This document shows, one piece after another, positions 37,510-46,776 of a stretch of DNA of 64,000 nt. Position numbers and translations under genes: made by a program. Source of the stretch: Methanococcoides alaskense (GTDB lineage: Archaea; Halobacteriota; Methanosarcinia; Methanosarcinales; Methanosarcinaceae); assembly GCF_031454185.1 (NCBI RefSeq), contig NZ_JAVDQI010000001.1, forward strand, positions 434,001-498,000, read 5' to 3'. Below the pieces are notes generated by a model, which worked only from the letters and a program-made list of their open reading frames with translations, searched no databases and was not told where the DNA came from. The first letter of the stretch is position 1, and each line of letters starts with the position of its first letter.

Positions 37510-38121
37510 TTAGCCACCCCTTGCAAGCTTCTTTGCTCTTATGTGATTTACTATTGCCATGAGAATACCTATTGTCAAAAATGCTCCTGGTGACAGTATC
37601 ATGAAGGTTATCGGATTGATAGGAATGCTTAAAAGCTGAGTTCCAAAGATCGCGATCCCACCGGTTCCGAGAAGCTCCCTTATCCCACCGATCAGTACCA
37701 GCACAAGAAGGAAACCTGCAGAACTTCCTAAAGCATCGATCAATGAATAGAACATATTGTTCTTATTAGCATAAGCTTCCGCACGACCGATGATGATACA
37801 GTTCACGACTATCAGGGGAATGAACACACCTAATGCCGCAAACATCGACGGGAAATAAGCTTCCATGACCATCTTTACAATGGAAACGAATGTTGCGATT
37901 ATCAAAATGAATATCGGCAATCTTACAGCAGCAGGGATCTGCTTCCTCAAACCTGATACCATGAGGTTGGAACAGATCAGAACAAATGCTGTCCCTGCTG
38001 ACATACCGATCGCATTGTCAATGGATGTGGTAACTGCCAGTGTAGGACAGAGACCCAATACCAGACCAAATATAGGATTATCTTTTGTAATTCCACGAAT
38101 AAATTCACTTAAGGGATCCAT
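37510..38121 (-). CDS. rnfE: Rnf complex subunit RnfE
   Basis: An integral membrane subunit of 203 residues, homologous to RnfA and NqrD. ITKDNPIFGLVLGLCPTLAVTTS at the N terminus holds the conserved cysteine, and FIPLIVVNCIIIGRAEAYANKN near residue 100 the second one. These face each other with RnfA's cysteines in known Rnf/Nqr structures. It lies between rnfG and rnfA with very short gaps. Confidence 0.93.
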   Translation of the reverse strand: MDPLSEFIRGITKDNPIFGLVLGLCPTLAVTTSIDNAIGMSAGTAFVLICSNLMVSGLRKQIPAAVRLPIFILIIATFVSIVKMVMEAYFPSMFAALGVFIPLIVVNCIIIGRAEAYANKNNMFYSLIDALGSSAGFLLVLVLIGGIRELLGTGGIAIFGTQLLSIPINPITFMILSPGAFLTIGILMAIVNHIRAKKLARGG

Positions 38122-38135
38122 ATCTACACCTCCGT

Positions 38136-38708
38136 TTAGGCCTCTGCCACTTTAATGTCTCCAACCTGTTCATTCAGGGCATCTATTACTGCCTGCGAGG
38201 ATATCGTAGCACCTGTGATAGAATCAATAGCCCCACCTGACTTTGAAAGGCTGAGATCTGCAACCTTCACATTGGTGAACTGGCTCTTGAAGGGATCATC
38301 AGCGATCTTAGAACCAAGTCCGGGAGTCTCAGTATGAGCCATGATGCCTATACCGGTAATTGCATTGAACGAAGAGTCAACACCGCCTGCCACTTCGATA
38401 AGTCCCTGAGCGCCTACTTGTTTTCTGAAGAAAGCATATCCTACGAGATTACCGGAACCATCCTTTGCACGATAATAGAGGATCTCCTTGTCACCCTCGT
38501 CATTTATGACAGTGTCACCATATATTGCCTCGAACTCTGCTGCGGAGGGCATGACCTCTGCAAGAGTAGATGTCCTTGCTTCTGCATAGTTCTTCTTCAA
38601 TTGTTCATTCGTAGGCACAAAGGTCACAGCCAGAAGGGCTGAAGCAATGACCGAGATCAATACCAATTTACCTATAATTATTACAATATCTTTATTGGAA
38701 TCAGTCAT
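38136..38708 (-). CDS. rnfG: Rnf complex subunit RnfG, flavinylation motif present
   Basis: The 190-residue subunit has one N-terminal membrane helix and an extracytoplasmic domain that carries covalent FMN. The flavinylation motif is DSITGATIS, with Thr168 the expected attachment site. HTETPGLGSKI near residue 134 is the second conserved stretch. ApbE, encoded divergently upstream of mmcA, would attach the FMN. The start overlaps the end of rnfD. Confidence 0.92.
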   Translation of the reverse strand: MTDSNKDIVIIIGKLVLISVIASALLAVTFVPTNEQLKKNYAEARTSTLAEVMPSAAEFEAIYGDTVINDEGDKEILYYRAKDGSGNLVGYAFFRKQVGAQGLIEVAGGVDSSFNAITGIGIMAHTETPGLGSKIADDPFKSQFTNVKVADLSLSKSGGAIDSITGATISSQAVIDALNEQVGDIKVAEA

Positions 38709-39630
38709 CTAAGAACACCTCCAGACGGTCCTTGAAAGGCATCTTTGAAACAATGCTCCTGTACTTACGTTGTAAGAATGTCTCAGTACCGTATGATGCC
38801 GGAAGGGTATTGTTATCGATCAGTGAAGCAACACAGTTTGCAAGGAACAGACCATAGAAAGTCCCATCTACATAATTTGCAAAGTGCCCATATACAACTA
38901 CAAGAACACCACAAACGATACCATAGATCACACGACCGTTCTTTGTCGTGGGTGAAGTTGAAGTATCGGTCGCTATGAAAAGAACACCAAACACTACAAC
39001 CCCAAGAACAACATAGGACAGACTGTCACCCAGTAAGAATGCGAGCAGTACCGTTGTCACAAAGAAAGCCACAGGAATTCTCCATTCGATGTACCTGCGA
39101 AATATAAGGACTGCACCTGCAAGTAAAATGAAGAAAGGTGACACTCCAGCCATTACCCCTGCCCCATTCTCAAGAACCAGCTCAAATAAGACACTTGTCT
39201 GAGGATAGGATGCAGGAGCCATTATTGAACCCCATGCCAACGACAGGAAAATCCATGCAGCGAGGACTGGATTGAAAATATAGGAACCAATGCCCCCAAA
39301 AGCATGCTTTCCAATACCAACAGCAAAAACAGTTCCTATCATAGGTATCCAGAGGGGAACTTCCGGTGGAATTATCATAGCTACCATCAGACCGATCAAC
39401 ACTGCATGTCCGTCGGCGATAGTTATCTTCTGGCCAAATGCTTTCTGTATAGCTGCTTCGGTCGCTATCGCTGCAAAGATACTTGCAGCCACCAGCCCTA
39501 TGGCAGGAAGACCGAACAAATATACGGACAAAAGGACTACAGGCATAAGAGCAAGGACCTTTGCCCACATTATCTTCTTAAAAGTGATATTTTCTTTCTT
39601 ATGAGGTGGAGCTGAGATCGTAAAGGTCAT
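38701..39630 (-). CDS. rnfD: Rnf complex subunit RnfD
   Basis: A 309-residue membrane subunit with about nine or ten helices, homologous to NqrB. Diagnostic segments are GIGKHAFGGIGSYIFNPVLAA near residue 124 and the ATDTSTSPTTKNGRVIYGI region near residue 223. It is thought to form the Na+-conducting core with flavin. It starts immediately after rnfC and overlaps rnfG by eight bases. Confidence 0.92.
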   Translation of the reverse strand: MTFTISAPPHKKENITFKKIMWAKVLALMPVVLLSVYLFGLPAIGLVAASIFAAIATEAAIQKAFGQKITIADGHAVLIGLMVAMIIPPEVPLWIPMIGTVFAVGIGKHAFGGIGSYIFNPVLAAWIFLSLAWGSIMAPASYPQTSVLFELVLENGAGVMAGVSPFFILLAGAVLIFRRYIEWRIPVAFFVTTVLLAFLLGDSLSYVVLGVVVFGVLFIATDTSTSPTTKNGRVIYGIVCGVLVVVYGHFANYVDGTFYGLFLANCVASLIDNNTLPASYGTETFLQRKYRSIVSKMPFKDRLEVFLDD

Positions 39631-39631
39631 A

Positions 39632-40993
39632 TTAGTTACCTCCGCTACAGCCGCAGCCTAATTTCAGATTCGCAGGAGATTCCTTTGAAGAAAGGTCTTC
39701 ATATGCATTCTCAATGGAATTCTTTGCATATCTGATAAGCTGTAACAAATGTATCTTGGAAGGACAGACAGCTGAGCATCTGCCACATTCCACACAATTC
39801 AAAATATTCATCTGGCGACACTCATCGAAACGACCCTGGTCTGCAAAAGCAGTTATCCTGCTTGGAATAAGGTCCACAGGACAAACATCCACACATCTTG
39901 CACAGTGAGTACAGTCAATTGACACATCCCTTATGACCTCATCTGCGGACAAAACCGTAATAGAAGTTGTCATCTTGGTAACCGGGACATCATCGGTGTA
40001 CTGTGCCACACCTGTGACAGCACCATTTGCAATGAGTTTGCCCGTATCACCCATGTAACCACCACATGCATCGATAACATCCTTGAAAGGAGTACCGATC
40101 TTGACCAGGATCTTCTTTGGGCTATTGACCTTACCGGAAACGGAAACTACTGTTTCTATGTACGGTCTGCCTTCATGCACTGCATCATACAATGCCTTTG
40201 CAGACTTCACACCACAAATAGCAACACCTACATCAGTAGGATCACAACAGAACGAAACTCTTCTTCCGGTCAGATTATAGGTCAAAAGGTCAAGGATCTT
40301 CTGACCATAAATGCGTTCCTGGGAAACCACTATGATGTCTGAGCCCTGGTCCTTGAAGTAATAGCTGAGTTTTCGCTTACCCATCAAAGGAGCAACTGTC
40401 AACAACTTACCATCGACTCTCAGGTGGTCAAAAGCACTAATTGACTCAAGGTCATCATTTCTTAGCACGACCGCACCTTTTGAAGCACCTGCAGCCTTCA
40501 TCAGCAACTTCAAAGCACCGATCATCTGGAAGGCATACTGTGCAGATGTATCATAGTGCCCGCCAATCCATTCCGAAGAAGTTGCGTTTATCAGAACTGT
40601 ATCGATCTGCTTCCCTTCCGGTTTCAGGACCTTATGAGTAGGAGTGCCATAGTGTTCTACGATACCAGCATCCTTGATAACATCCACGAGTTTAGATGCA
40701 GAAACATCCTTTACCGGTGTAAAATCAACACATTCGACATCTTCAGTCGGCTGTATGATAACACTGTTCACTTTTGTTCCATTCGGATTAGCAGCCTCTT
40801 CGATAGAGATAACCTCTCCGCAAACACTTGAATGGATGGAAGCCGAATCATAACATTCGCACTCCCCGATCTTCTGTCCCATTGCCACCATATCCCCTTT
40901 GCTCACAAGAGGTGTACAAAGACACCCATCGTGCTGTTTCAAGGGAATTATGATCTTTTCAGGGATCTTTTCCATAACATATACATTCGTCAC
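39632..40993 (-). CDS. rnfC: Rnf complex subunit RnfC
   Basis: A peripheral subunit of about 453 residues that in bacteria docks NADH; in methanogens without NADH oxidation, ferredoxin or RnfB is the likely partner. An N-terminal barrel-sandwich domain (IPLKQHDGCLCTPLVSKGDMV) is followed by the Rossmann-like part, a SLBB region, and two ferredoxin clusters (CTHCARCVDVCPVDL and CVECGRCSAVCPSKI). The C-terminal tail is glycine- and cysteine-rich (LGCGCSGGN). I choose GTG 40993, nine bases after AAGGAG; a longer start would overlap mmcA. Confidence 0.9.
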   Translation of the reverse strand: MTNVYVMEKIPEKIIIPLKQHDGCLCTPLVSKGDMVAMGQKIGECECYDSASIHSSVCGEVISIEEAANPNGTKVNSVIIQPTEDVECVDFTPVKDVSASKLVDVIKDAGIVEHYGTPTHKVLKPEGKQIDTVLINATSSEWIGGHYDTSAQYAFQMIGALKLLMKAAGASKGAVVLRNDDLESISAFDHLRVDGKLLTVAPLMGKRKLSYYFKDQGSDIIVVSQERIYGQKILDLLTYNLTGRRVSFCCDPTDVGVAICGVKSAKALYDAVHEGRPYIETVVSVSGKVNSPKKILVKIGTPFKDVIDACGGYMGDTGKLIANGAVTGVAQYTDDVPVTKMTTSITVLSADEVIRDVSIDCTHCARCVDVCPVDLIPSRITAFADQGRFDECRQMNILNCVECGRCSAVCPSKIHLLQLIRYAKNSIENAYEDLSSKESPANLKLGCGCSGGN

Positions 40994-41006
40994 GACAATC
41001 AACTCC

Positions 41007-42479
41007 TTAGAATGCAGGCTCCCTTTCAACCTCAGGAGGCTTTGCTCCAGGAATGGTCACGCCAATATCCTTTAATGTGAAATCAGTTGGAGGGTCGGTC
41101 TCTGCAGGATCCGAAATGAACCCAATGGACTCCCAATCGATAGCATCCGCAGTTGATCCATGACAATCCGCACAAGCAAGAGGATCTGCAAGACCTACTT
41201 CCGAGCTTGCGATATTATGGCTCAGCTTGTAGTAAAGCTCAACTGTCCTAAGAACCGCATTCGGATAATCTGCATTACCATCGATACCCCCATCAAAGCT
41301 TCTCATTTCATCAACGGTTACAACACCATCATCATTGGAATCTGCAGCCTTAACATCTGACACAGGTATCGCATCACCTAGCCCCATACTGGTATTTGGT
41401 GAATTGACGATATCACTGTTAATGCCAGCATCCCACCAGATACCAGTCACAACATTGAACGGTTCAAGAAGAACACCAGCTTCACCCCTACCATCAGTGG
41501 CAGGCAAATCATGCCCTTCAAGTCCATTGGACCATGCAAGAACCGGTTCGAAGCTATCATCCTTGTAGGAATCTACCCTTTCCCCATTAGACCAGTCAAA
41601 TGAAGCAAGTGGGGTCACACCACCAAGATCTCCGCCTGGAAGGGCTGGAATATGACAGGACTCGCATGCAACAGTCTCGTGTGCATCGACTATAGGTCCA
41701 TGTGAAATACCTTCATGGCAACCAGGATCAGCACAGCTCTTCGTTTCTGCCTCGATCTCATGTATATTTTCAAGGTCCTGCTTAACGAACATACTGGACT
41801 GGGATATCTCATGACATTCCACACAATTTACATCTGCATGTGCATCGAACTTATGGTAATCCTCTGATGCCCATGTAACAGCAGTGGTCTCCACATTTGT
41901 AACATGACAGTTATCAGAACAGGATTCCTTAACAGGTGCACCATTAACAGAATCGTGGAATAATAACAACAATGGAAGCGGGGTCACAGCATTTCCCACG
42001 TAAGTGATCTTACGAATAGTATCCTGTTGCACTTTAACATTTGCAGCTTCCATTGCTGCAGCATTCGCGTTTTCAAAATCGCCTGCAGCAAACGACTCAG
42101 CACGAGCATCAAAATCATATTCGCCATACTGCTCATGACAGATCATACAATCTGCATCCACACCATACTCATCAAGCACTCCGCCACCTGGATGATAAGC
42201 ACCAAAGTTCTTCACCCATTCAGCTTCACCTTCGACCTCGATATCAAAATTGGTCAGTGGTTCCCATTCCCCAATATCCCTCTGGATATGGGTATTGGTA
42301 GCCACATGGTCAGGTGCTGTAAAGTGACAACCACCACAGCTTGAATCGGACCATTCTCCCTCGGTCATATAGTGAGTAGCAATAGCTTCATTCCCACTAT
42401 ACCCCATGCCGGCAAAAACACCTGCAAAAGCAAAGATGAAAATAGCAGCTCCTAATAGAATTATTTCTAACCTTGCCAT
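41007..42479 (-). CDS. mmcA: multiheme cytochrome c of the Rnf cluster (MmcA type) with EF-hand-like loop
   Basis: The 490-residue cytochrome follows a signal peptide (residues 1-28, IILLGAAIFIFAFAGVFA), so it works on the outer face of the membrane, taking electrons from Rnf toward methanophenazine or extracellular acceptors. Haem sites: CGGCH (48-52), CMICH, CVECH, CESCH and CADCH, plus two with wider spacing, CSDNCH and CADPGCH, seven in all if both bind haem. Residues 380-391 (DSNDDGVVTVDE) match a calcium-binding EF-hand loop. It is the first gene of the rnf operon and begins ten bases after an unknown gene. Confidence 0.9.
   Translation of the reverse strand: MARLEIILLGAAIFIFAFAGVFAGMGYSGNEAIATHYMTEGEWSDSSCGGCHFTAPDHVATNTHIQRDIGEWEPLTNFDIEVEGEAEWVKNFGAYHPGGGVLDEYGVDADCMICHEQYGEYDFDARAESFAAGDFENANAAAMEAANVKVQQDTIRKITYVGNAVTPLPLLLLFHDSVNGAPVKESCSDNCHVTNVETTAVTWASEDYHKFDAHADVNCVECHEISQSSMFVKQDLENIHEIEAETKSCADPGCHEGISHGPIVDAHETVACESCHIPALPGGDLGGVTPLASFDWSNGERVDSYKDDSFEPVLAWSNGLEGHDLPATDGRGEAGVLLEPFNVVTGIWWDAGINSDIVNSPNTSMGLGDAIPVSDVKAADSNDDGVVTVDEMRSFDGGIDGNADYPNAVLRTVELYYKLSHNIASSEVGLADPLACADCHGSTADAIDWESIGFISDPAETDPPTDFTLKDIGVTIPGAKPPEVEREPAF
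41307..41342 (-). other. EF-hand-like loop within MmcA
   Basis: Codes DSNDDGVVTVDE: acidic or polar residues at positions 1, 3, 5, glycine at 6, a hydrophobic residue at 8 and glutamate at 12, the canonical calcium loop. It lies between the sixth haem site and the last one. Confidence 0.7.
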
Positions 42480-42488
42480 AAAAACCCC

Positions 42489-42893
42489 TCATTTATCCTG
42501 CGCCACGTCCTCCAACTCTTTGAGCACGACCTCAATGATGGTCGATAAGTGCTGTTTCTCCAGAACGTTCATGTCATCGGAAACATACTTGTGCAGCTCA
42601 AAGGTTTTGGGAATCTCACGTACATTAAAATCGAAAATTTTGTCTAAAAGTCCTTTCTTTGGAGTTATACCCAAAAAATTAACATCCAGGCGATTTCCAA
42701 CCTTATGTGCTTTCACTTCTATCTTGTCCAATAAAGAACCGGACTTGACATAGATCATCTTATGATCAGCACCAAAATTCTTCTCAATCCCTTTCCAGCC
42801 ATACTCTTCAATGATCTGATGGATAGCAACTGCAAGGTATTTGTCCTTCCCAGCAATACCTCCAGAAGCTAATCCTGCATTAGAATCACTCAT
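42489..42893 (-). CDS. unknown protein upstream of mmcA
   Basis: About 134 residues, start ATG 42893 after AGGAAGTG. The N terminus is glycine- and serine-rich (SDSNAGLASGGIAGKDKYLA); the rest alternates helices and strands (HQIIEEYGWKGIEKNFGAD, IEVKAHKVGNRLDVNFLGITPKK), and the C terminus is helical. There is no signal peptide or cysteine, so it is probably cytoplasmic. I do not recognise a family. It is ten bases from mmcA and likely the first gene of the rnf transcript. Confidence 0.65.
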   Translation of the reverse strand: MSDSNAGLASGGIAGKDKYLAVAIHQIIEEYGWKGIEKNFGADHKMIYVKSGSLLDKIEVKAHKVGNRLDVNFLGITPKKGLLDKIFDFNVREIPKTFELHKYVSDDMNVLEKQHLSTIIEVVLKELEDVAQDK

Positions 42894-42973
42894 ACTGACA
42901 CTTCCTAAATGAATAATAATTAACATTTAACGGATTAATATAATTGCCAGAATCATTGATTACCAATATTTAT

Positions 42974-44047
42974 ATGTTTCTAAATAAGCTTAATATCAAG
43001 CGCATCTATCCCTACGCCATGGACATGAGAGCGGTTTTATTGTTTGTATTAATCGTTATAGTTTCAATATCATTTACACAGTTATATGACTATCAAGAGA
43101 GTGATTTGTTACAAAATGACCCAATCTTCTACACAGACAGTCGCAGTATAATGGATACCACGGTTACAGCTGCAATATATGATTATGACACAGACCATGC
43201 GGTACAAACTGTGGATAAAGCTTTTGGAAGAGTAGCCCAAACTGACGAACTGATGAGCAGCTATAAGAATGACAGCCAGCTCAATCTGCTGAATGAGAAC
43301 AACAGACTCGAAAACGCTTCAGAGGAACTATTTTTCGTTATTGGCCGGTCCACATATTACTCCAGTATAAGCAACGGTGCATTTGACATAACAATAAAAC
43401 CGATACTCGACCTGTGGTCAGCTAAGTTCAGCCCCGGTGGAACTTACCAGCCACCAACCCAGGAAGAGATAGACACCACTCTGGAACTTGTTGACTACAA
43501 AAAGATAGTCATTGAAGGAAATACCATCTATACGGAACCCGGAATGAAGATAGTTCTTGGAGGCATAGCAAAAGGATATGCTGTTGACCAGGCAATAGAG
43601 TCCCTTATCGATGACGGAATAGAGAGCTGCTTTGTGGATGCCGGCGGAGACGGGCGTTACATCGGCACAAAACCAGATGGAAGCAAATGGACCGTAGGGT
43701 TACAGAACCCTGAAAAACAAGGCGATTTCATAGCGGTCATGCAACTGGAGAACATGGCTGTTGCCACAAGTGGGAACTACGAACGATATTTCAGTGATGC
43801 TGCAAAGGTATCCCACATATCCGACCCAAGAACAGGATATTCATCCCAGGAACTCATAAGTGCAACAGTTATCGCAGAGACCACAATGGATGCAGATGCA
43901 CTCGCAACCACAGTGTTCGTACTCGGTGAAAAGGAAGGATTGGAGCTTATTGAAAGCCTTGAAGGTATCGAATGCCTGATCATCACATCCGATAAAAGGA
44001 TACTTCGGTCCAGTGGATTCACAACATACGAAGATACAAATATCTGA
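42974..44047 (+). CDS. apbE: FAD:protein FMN transferase
   Basis: Transfers FMN from FAD onto threonine in the SGAT-like motif of RnfG and related subunits, outside the membrane. About 357 residues with an N-terminal membrane anchor or signal (AVLLFVLIVIVSISFTQL). Family motifs: ISNGAFDITIKPILDLW near residue 130, VLGGIAKGYAVDQA near residue 195, VDAGGDGRYIG, and DADALATTVFVLG near the C terminus. The exact start is uncertain: ATG 42974, 43019 and 43025 are possible. It is divergent from the mmcA-rnf operon, and RnfG here has a proper motif, so the pairing makes sense. Confidence 0.9.
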   Translation: MFLNKLNIKRIYPYAMDMRAVLLFVLIVIVSISFTQLYDYQESDLLQNDPIFYTDSRSIMDTTVTAAIYDYDTDHAVQTVDKAFGRVAQTDELMSSYKNDSQLNLLNENNRLENASEELFFVIGRSTYYSSISNGAFDITIKPILDLWSAKFSPGGTYQPPTQEEIDTTLELVDYKKIVIEGNTIYTEPGMKIVLGGIAKGYAVDQAIESLIDDGIESCFVDAGGDGRYIGTKPDGSKWTVGLQNPEKQGDFIAVMQLENMAVATSGNYERYFSDAAKVSHISDPRTGYSSQELISATVIAETTMDADALATTVFVLGEKEGLELIESLEGIECLIITSDKRILRSSGFTTYEDTNI

Positions 44048-44092
44048 CATGAAGGGGTATGAGATACCATACCCCACTTTTTTGCATATAGT

Positions 44093-44644
44093 TTATTTTC
44101 GTCCTAAAAGAACCTCATGCATTGTCTCATAAACAGGACCATAAGGAGTAAGAGTACTTTTCATCAAAAGGACCTTATCGACCTTTATTTCCCCAAGGTC
44201 TACCTCTTTGAGCTTATCAAGTACAGCTAAGAACCCTTCCATCTGTCCTTTAGGCATGAACTTGATACGACCCAGAGTTGCATGTGCGGTAAATTCCCTT
44301 TTATCTTTCTCGAAATCGAGCCTTGAAAGACTTGCTTCCACATCATCATGGAGTTGCTTGAAATTCCCTTTAGCCCCAAGCCAGACAACCCTGGGAGAGC
44401 TTAAGTTGGGGAAAACACCAACACCTTTGATATTCGCATTAAATGGCATGCATTCAATACCATCTAATGAAGATGCAATATCCGACACCATATCATCTGA
44501 AACCTCACCGAGAAACTTCAATGTAATATGTATAAGTTCAGGAGAAACAAGCTTTAGCTTAAAACCCTCGAATGAAGAAAGGACATCAATAAGTTCCCCA
44601 CGTACAGAAGACGGAAGGTCCACCGCAATAAATATTCGTGACAT
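44093..44644 (-). CDS. thpR: RNA 2',3'-cyclic phosphodiesterase (ThpR/LigT)
   Basis: The 183-residue 2H phosphoesterase opens 2',3'-cyclic phosphates on RNA and in vitro can join 2'-5' bonds. The two HxT motifs are present: ELIHITLKFLG near residue 43 and FTAHATLGRIK near residue 131. The N terminus MSRIFIAVDLP is typical. In archaea the gene is often close to cca, but not here. It is convergent with apbE and divergent from dacZ. Confidence 0.92.
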   Translation of the reverse strand: MSRIFIAVDLPSSVRGELIDVLSSFEGFKLKLVSPELIHITLKFLGEVSDDMVSDIASSLDGIECMPFNANIKGVGVFPNLSSPRVVWLGAKGNFKQLHDDVEASLSRLDFEKDKREFTAHATLGRIKFMPKGQMEGFLAVLDKLKEVDLGEIKVDKVLLMKSTLTPYGPVYETMHEVLLGRK

Positions 44645-44780
44645 AATAAGAATTAAAACATGTATGCCTGTTAAGCATTACTGTCAAATTAATTTAAGTA
44701 ATTGTTTTGACTATAATATAATATATCAGGAATGTACATAATAAATAACAAGCAATGATTTCGTAATTTAGAGGAATGAT

Positions 44781-45662
44781 ATGGGTACCATGGACACAAC
44801 AGGAATTCTAGCAAAACATGCGATCAAGATCGCAGAAGAGCTCTGCTCACCTGCCATAATAGTGTCCGGAGATTTTGACCTTGAGGGTATTGAGACAAAT
44901 ATACCCATATATTATGTACCACGCCGCCAAAAGAGCATCATCGACAACCTTATATCTGACAGCCAGGAAGACGAAAAAAGACTGAAGAACATTCTGGAAC
45001 CAATGTCAAGAGAGGCCAGCAGCAATACCCAACATATAGAACAGGCTGCTGCAATCGAACATATCATAGGTGAGCTTCGAACGGGAACTATCGTAGGCCT
45101 CATACAGACCAGAGAATCCGGTGCCATTGTAACCCACGAAGTATCACAAAGCCCGCTCATTAGAACCCTCCAGGAATGTGAAGAAAGGATCGATCCCGAG
45201 GTCATGCGTGCAGCTTTAGCAATTGCATTTGACATTGCAGCCTCTGGAAGAGAGGGCCATAAGATAGGAACGGCATTCATTTTGGGAGATATCGAAGAAG
45301 TATTGCAGCGTTCCCACCAGATGATACTCAACCCTTACGCAGGACACAAGGACGAACATCGCAACCTACTGGATAAGAAGAACTGGGAATCAGTAAAGGA
45401 GTTCGCACTTCTAGATGGTGTGTTCGTGATTTCAAAAGAAGGTATTGTTCAGGCTGCCGGCAGATACCTCGATGTCGATGCGAAGGAAATAGACATAGAA
45501 AAAGGATTGGGAGGACGACATGTCTCAGCTGCAGCCATTACAAGAGACACCTTCGCCATAGCAGTAACGATATCAGAATCCGGCGGAACCGTACGCATAT
45601 ATATGGACGGAAAGGAACTGCTATGCCTTGACTATATGGAAAGACCATCCTTACAAAAATAA
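44781..45662 (+). CDS. dacZ: diadenylate cyclase (c-di-AMP synthase), DacZ type
   Basis: Makes c-di-AMP from two ATP, the nucleotide that controls osmolytes and ion transport. The 293-residue soluble protein has a DisA_N domain in its C-terminal half: LLDGVFVISKEGIVQAAGRYLDV near residue 210, then GLGGRHVSAAAITRDT near residue 240, standing in for the DGA and RHR motifs of bacterial cyclases, and ESGGTVRIYMDGK at the end. The N-terminal half is the archaeal-specific extension. The start has GAGGAATGAT upstream. Convergent with pelA. Confidence 0.85.
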   Translation: MGTMDTTGILAKHAIKIAEELCSPAIIVSGDFDLEGIETNIPIYYVPRRQKSIIDNLISDSQEDEKRLKNILEPMSREASSNTQHIEQAAAIEHIIGELRTGTIVGLIQTRESGAIVTHEVSQSPLIRTLQECEERIDPEVMRAALAIAFDIAASGREGHKIGTAFILGDIEEVLQRSHQMILNPYAGHKDEHRNLLDKKNWESVKEFALLDGVFVISKEGIVQAAGRYLDVDAKEIDIEKGLGGRHVSAAAITRDTFAIAVTISESGGTVRIYMDGKELLCLDYMERPSLQK

Positions 45663-45684
45663 ATGTGCGATGCTTGCGAACCCC

Positions 45685-46728
45685 TCATATCTTAAATCGC
45701 AAGATCGCTGCAATTCCACCAAGTGAATGTAATCTTTGACCAGGTTCGAATTCTGTGCTGAAAACGACCATTTTCCCCTGTGAACGTTCAACGTTCTGTA
45801 TAAGACCGTCAATGTTGCCGGATTCCCTCTCAAGACGAAGCATCTCATCAGCAACCAGAAGGGTTTTCACAGCACCGAAATCGATCGCCTGCTTCACTTC
45901 ATCCATACCATAGGCAACCTTGCCATCAAGTGCTATCTCTTTTAAGAGGCTTTCCATGAGAGAGGCTTCCCTTGCGATCCTTGACTCTTCCATGATACGG
46001 TCGACAGCACCCCTTCGAAGAACTTCCTGGAAGCCGGACATGCCTATGGAAGAAGTATCCTCAACAAGGATACCTGCCACAAGATCCGAGTTCTTAGACG
46101 ATGCATACTTCATGAAATCATCTTTAGTAAAACCAGGACCTGAAACTACCACCGACTCAGTTCCACTCATTGCATGGGTCAGTTGGTCAAAAATGGTACT
46201 GAAGAACACTTCTCGAAGCGTGCCTTCCCCTTTACCGGAAGACTGAGTTATATGAGAGTATATCTCAATTCCATAATGACGTACAAAACCAATGTCCGCA
46301 TCCCCTTCTTCGATTGCCACGAGAATGACCTTGGGTCTTTTGGAAGCTGCTTCCGCTTCATTAACACGTTCTAACTGGTCCTTTTTCCAGTATTTAGTGA
46401 TGGAAAGGTTCGTACCATCTTCAATGTTCAACGTATGATAAAAACCCGCATCCATTCCATGTTCAATAAGACCATGGACCCGCAGACGGTTAGAGAACTT
46501 ATGGAACTCAACATCCTCGACCCTCACGCCGAGGCGTACGGTCTTCTTTTCGGCCTTTTCGGGTCTGAGCTTATCGGCTGCAGAATCCGCTTTCCTTTTA
46601 GTGAGAGAAAAGACCAGGTCGCCCTTCTCGATGATATATTTCAGGTGCCACAGATCATCAAGCGTTTCCGGGGTCAGGGAGATCTCCCCTTCCCTGTTGT
46701 GTTTCAGGTCTCTTTTTGTTACCCTCAT
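45685..46728 (-). CDS. pelA: mRNA surveillance protein pelota
   Basis: Binds the A site of stalled ribosomes and, with ABCE1, splits them (the Dom34 homolog). The 347-residue protein has the Sm-like N-terminal domain (DLKHNREGEISLTPETLDDLWHLKYIIEKGDLV), then VRVEDVEFHKFSNRLRVHG, and the eRF1-like central and C-terminal domains (VVVSGPGFTKDDF near residue 195; TLLVADEML near residue 285). It follows the RqcH/NEMF gene on the same strand after about 50 bases. Confidence 0.95.
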   Translation of the reverse strand: MRVTKRDLKHNREGEISLTPETLDDLWHLKYIIEKGDLVFSLTKRKADSAADKLRPEKAEKKTVRLGVRVEDVEFHKFSNRLRVHGLIEHGMDAGFYHTLNIEDGTNLSITKYWKKDQLERVNEAEAASKRPKVILVAIEEGDADIGFVRHYGIEIYSHITQSSGKGEGTLREVFFSTIFDQLTHAMSGTESVVVSGPGFTKDDFMKYASSKNSDLVAGILVEDTSSIGMSGFQEVLRRGAVDRIMEESRIAREASLMESLLKEIALDGKVAYGMDEVKQAIDFGAVKTLLVADEMLRLERESGNIDGLIQNVERSQGKMVVFSTEFEPGQRLHSLGGIAAILRFKI

Positions 46729-46776
46729 GATAATACCCGATATTGTTTCCAGCCCATATATCCATAACGGAAACCG

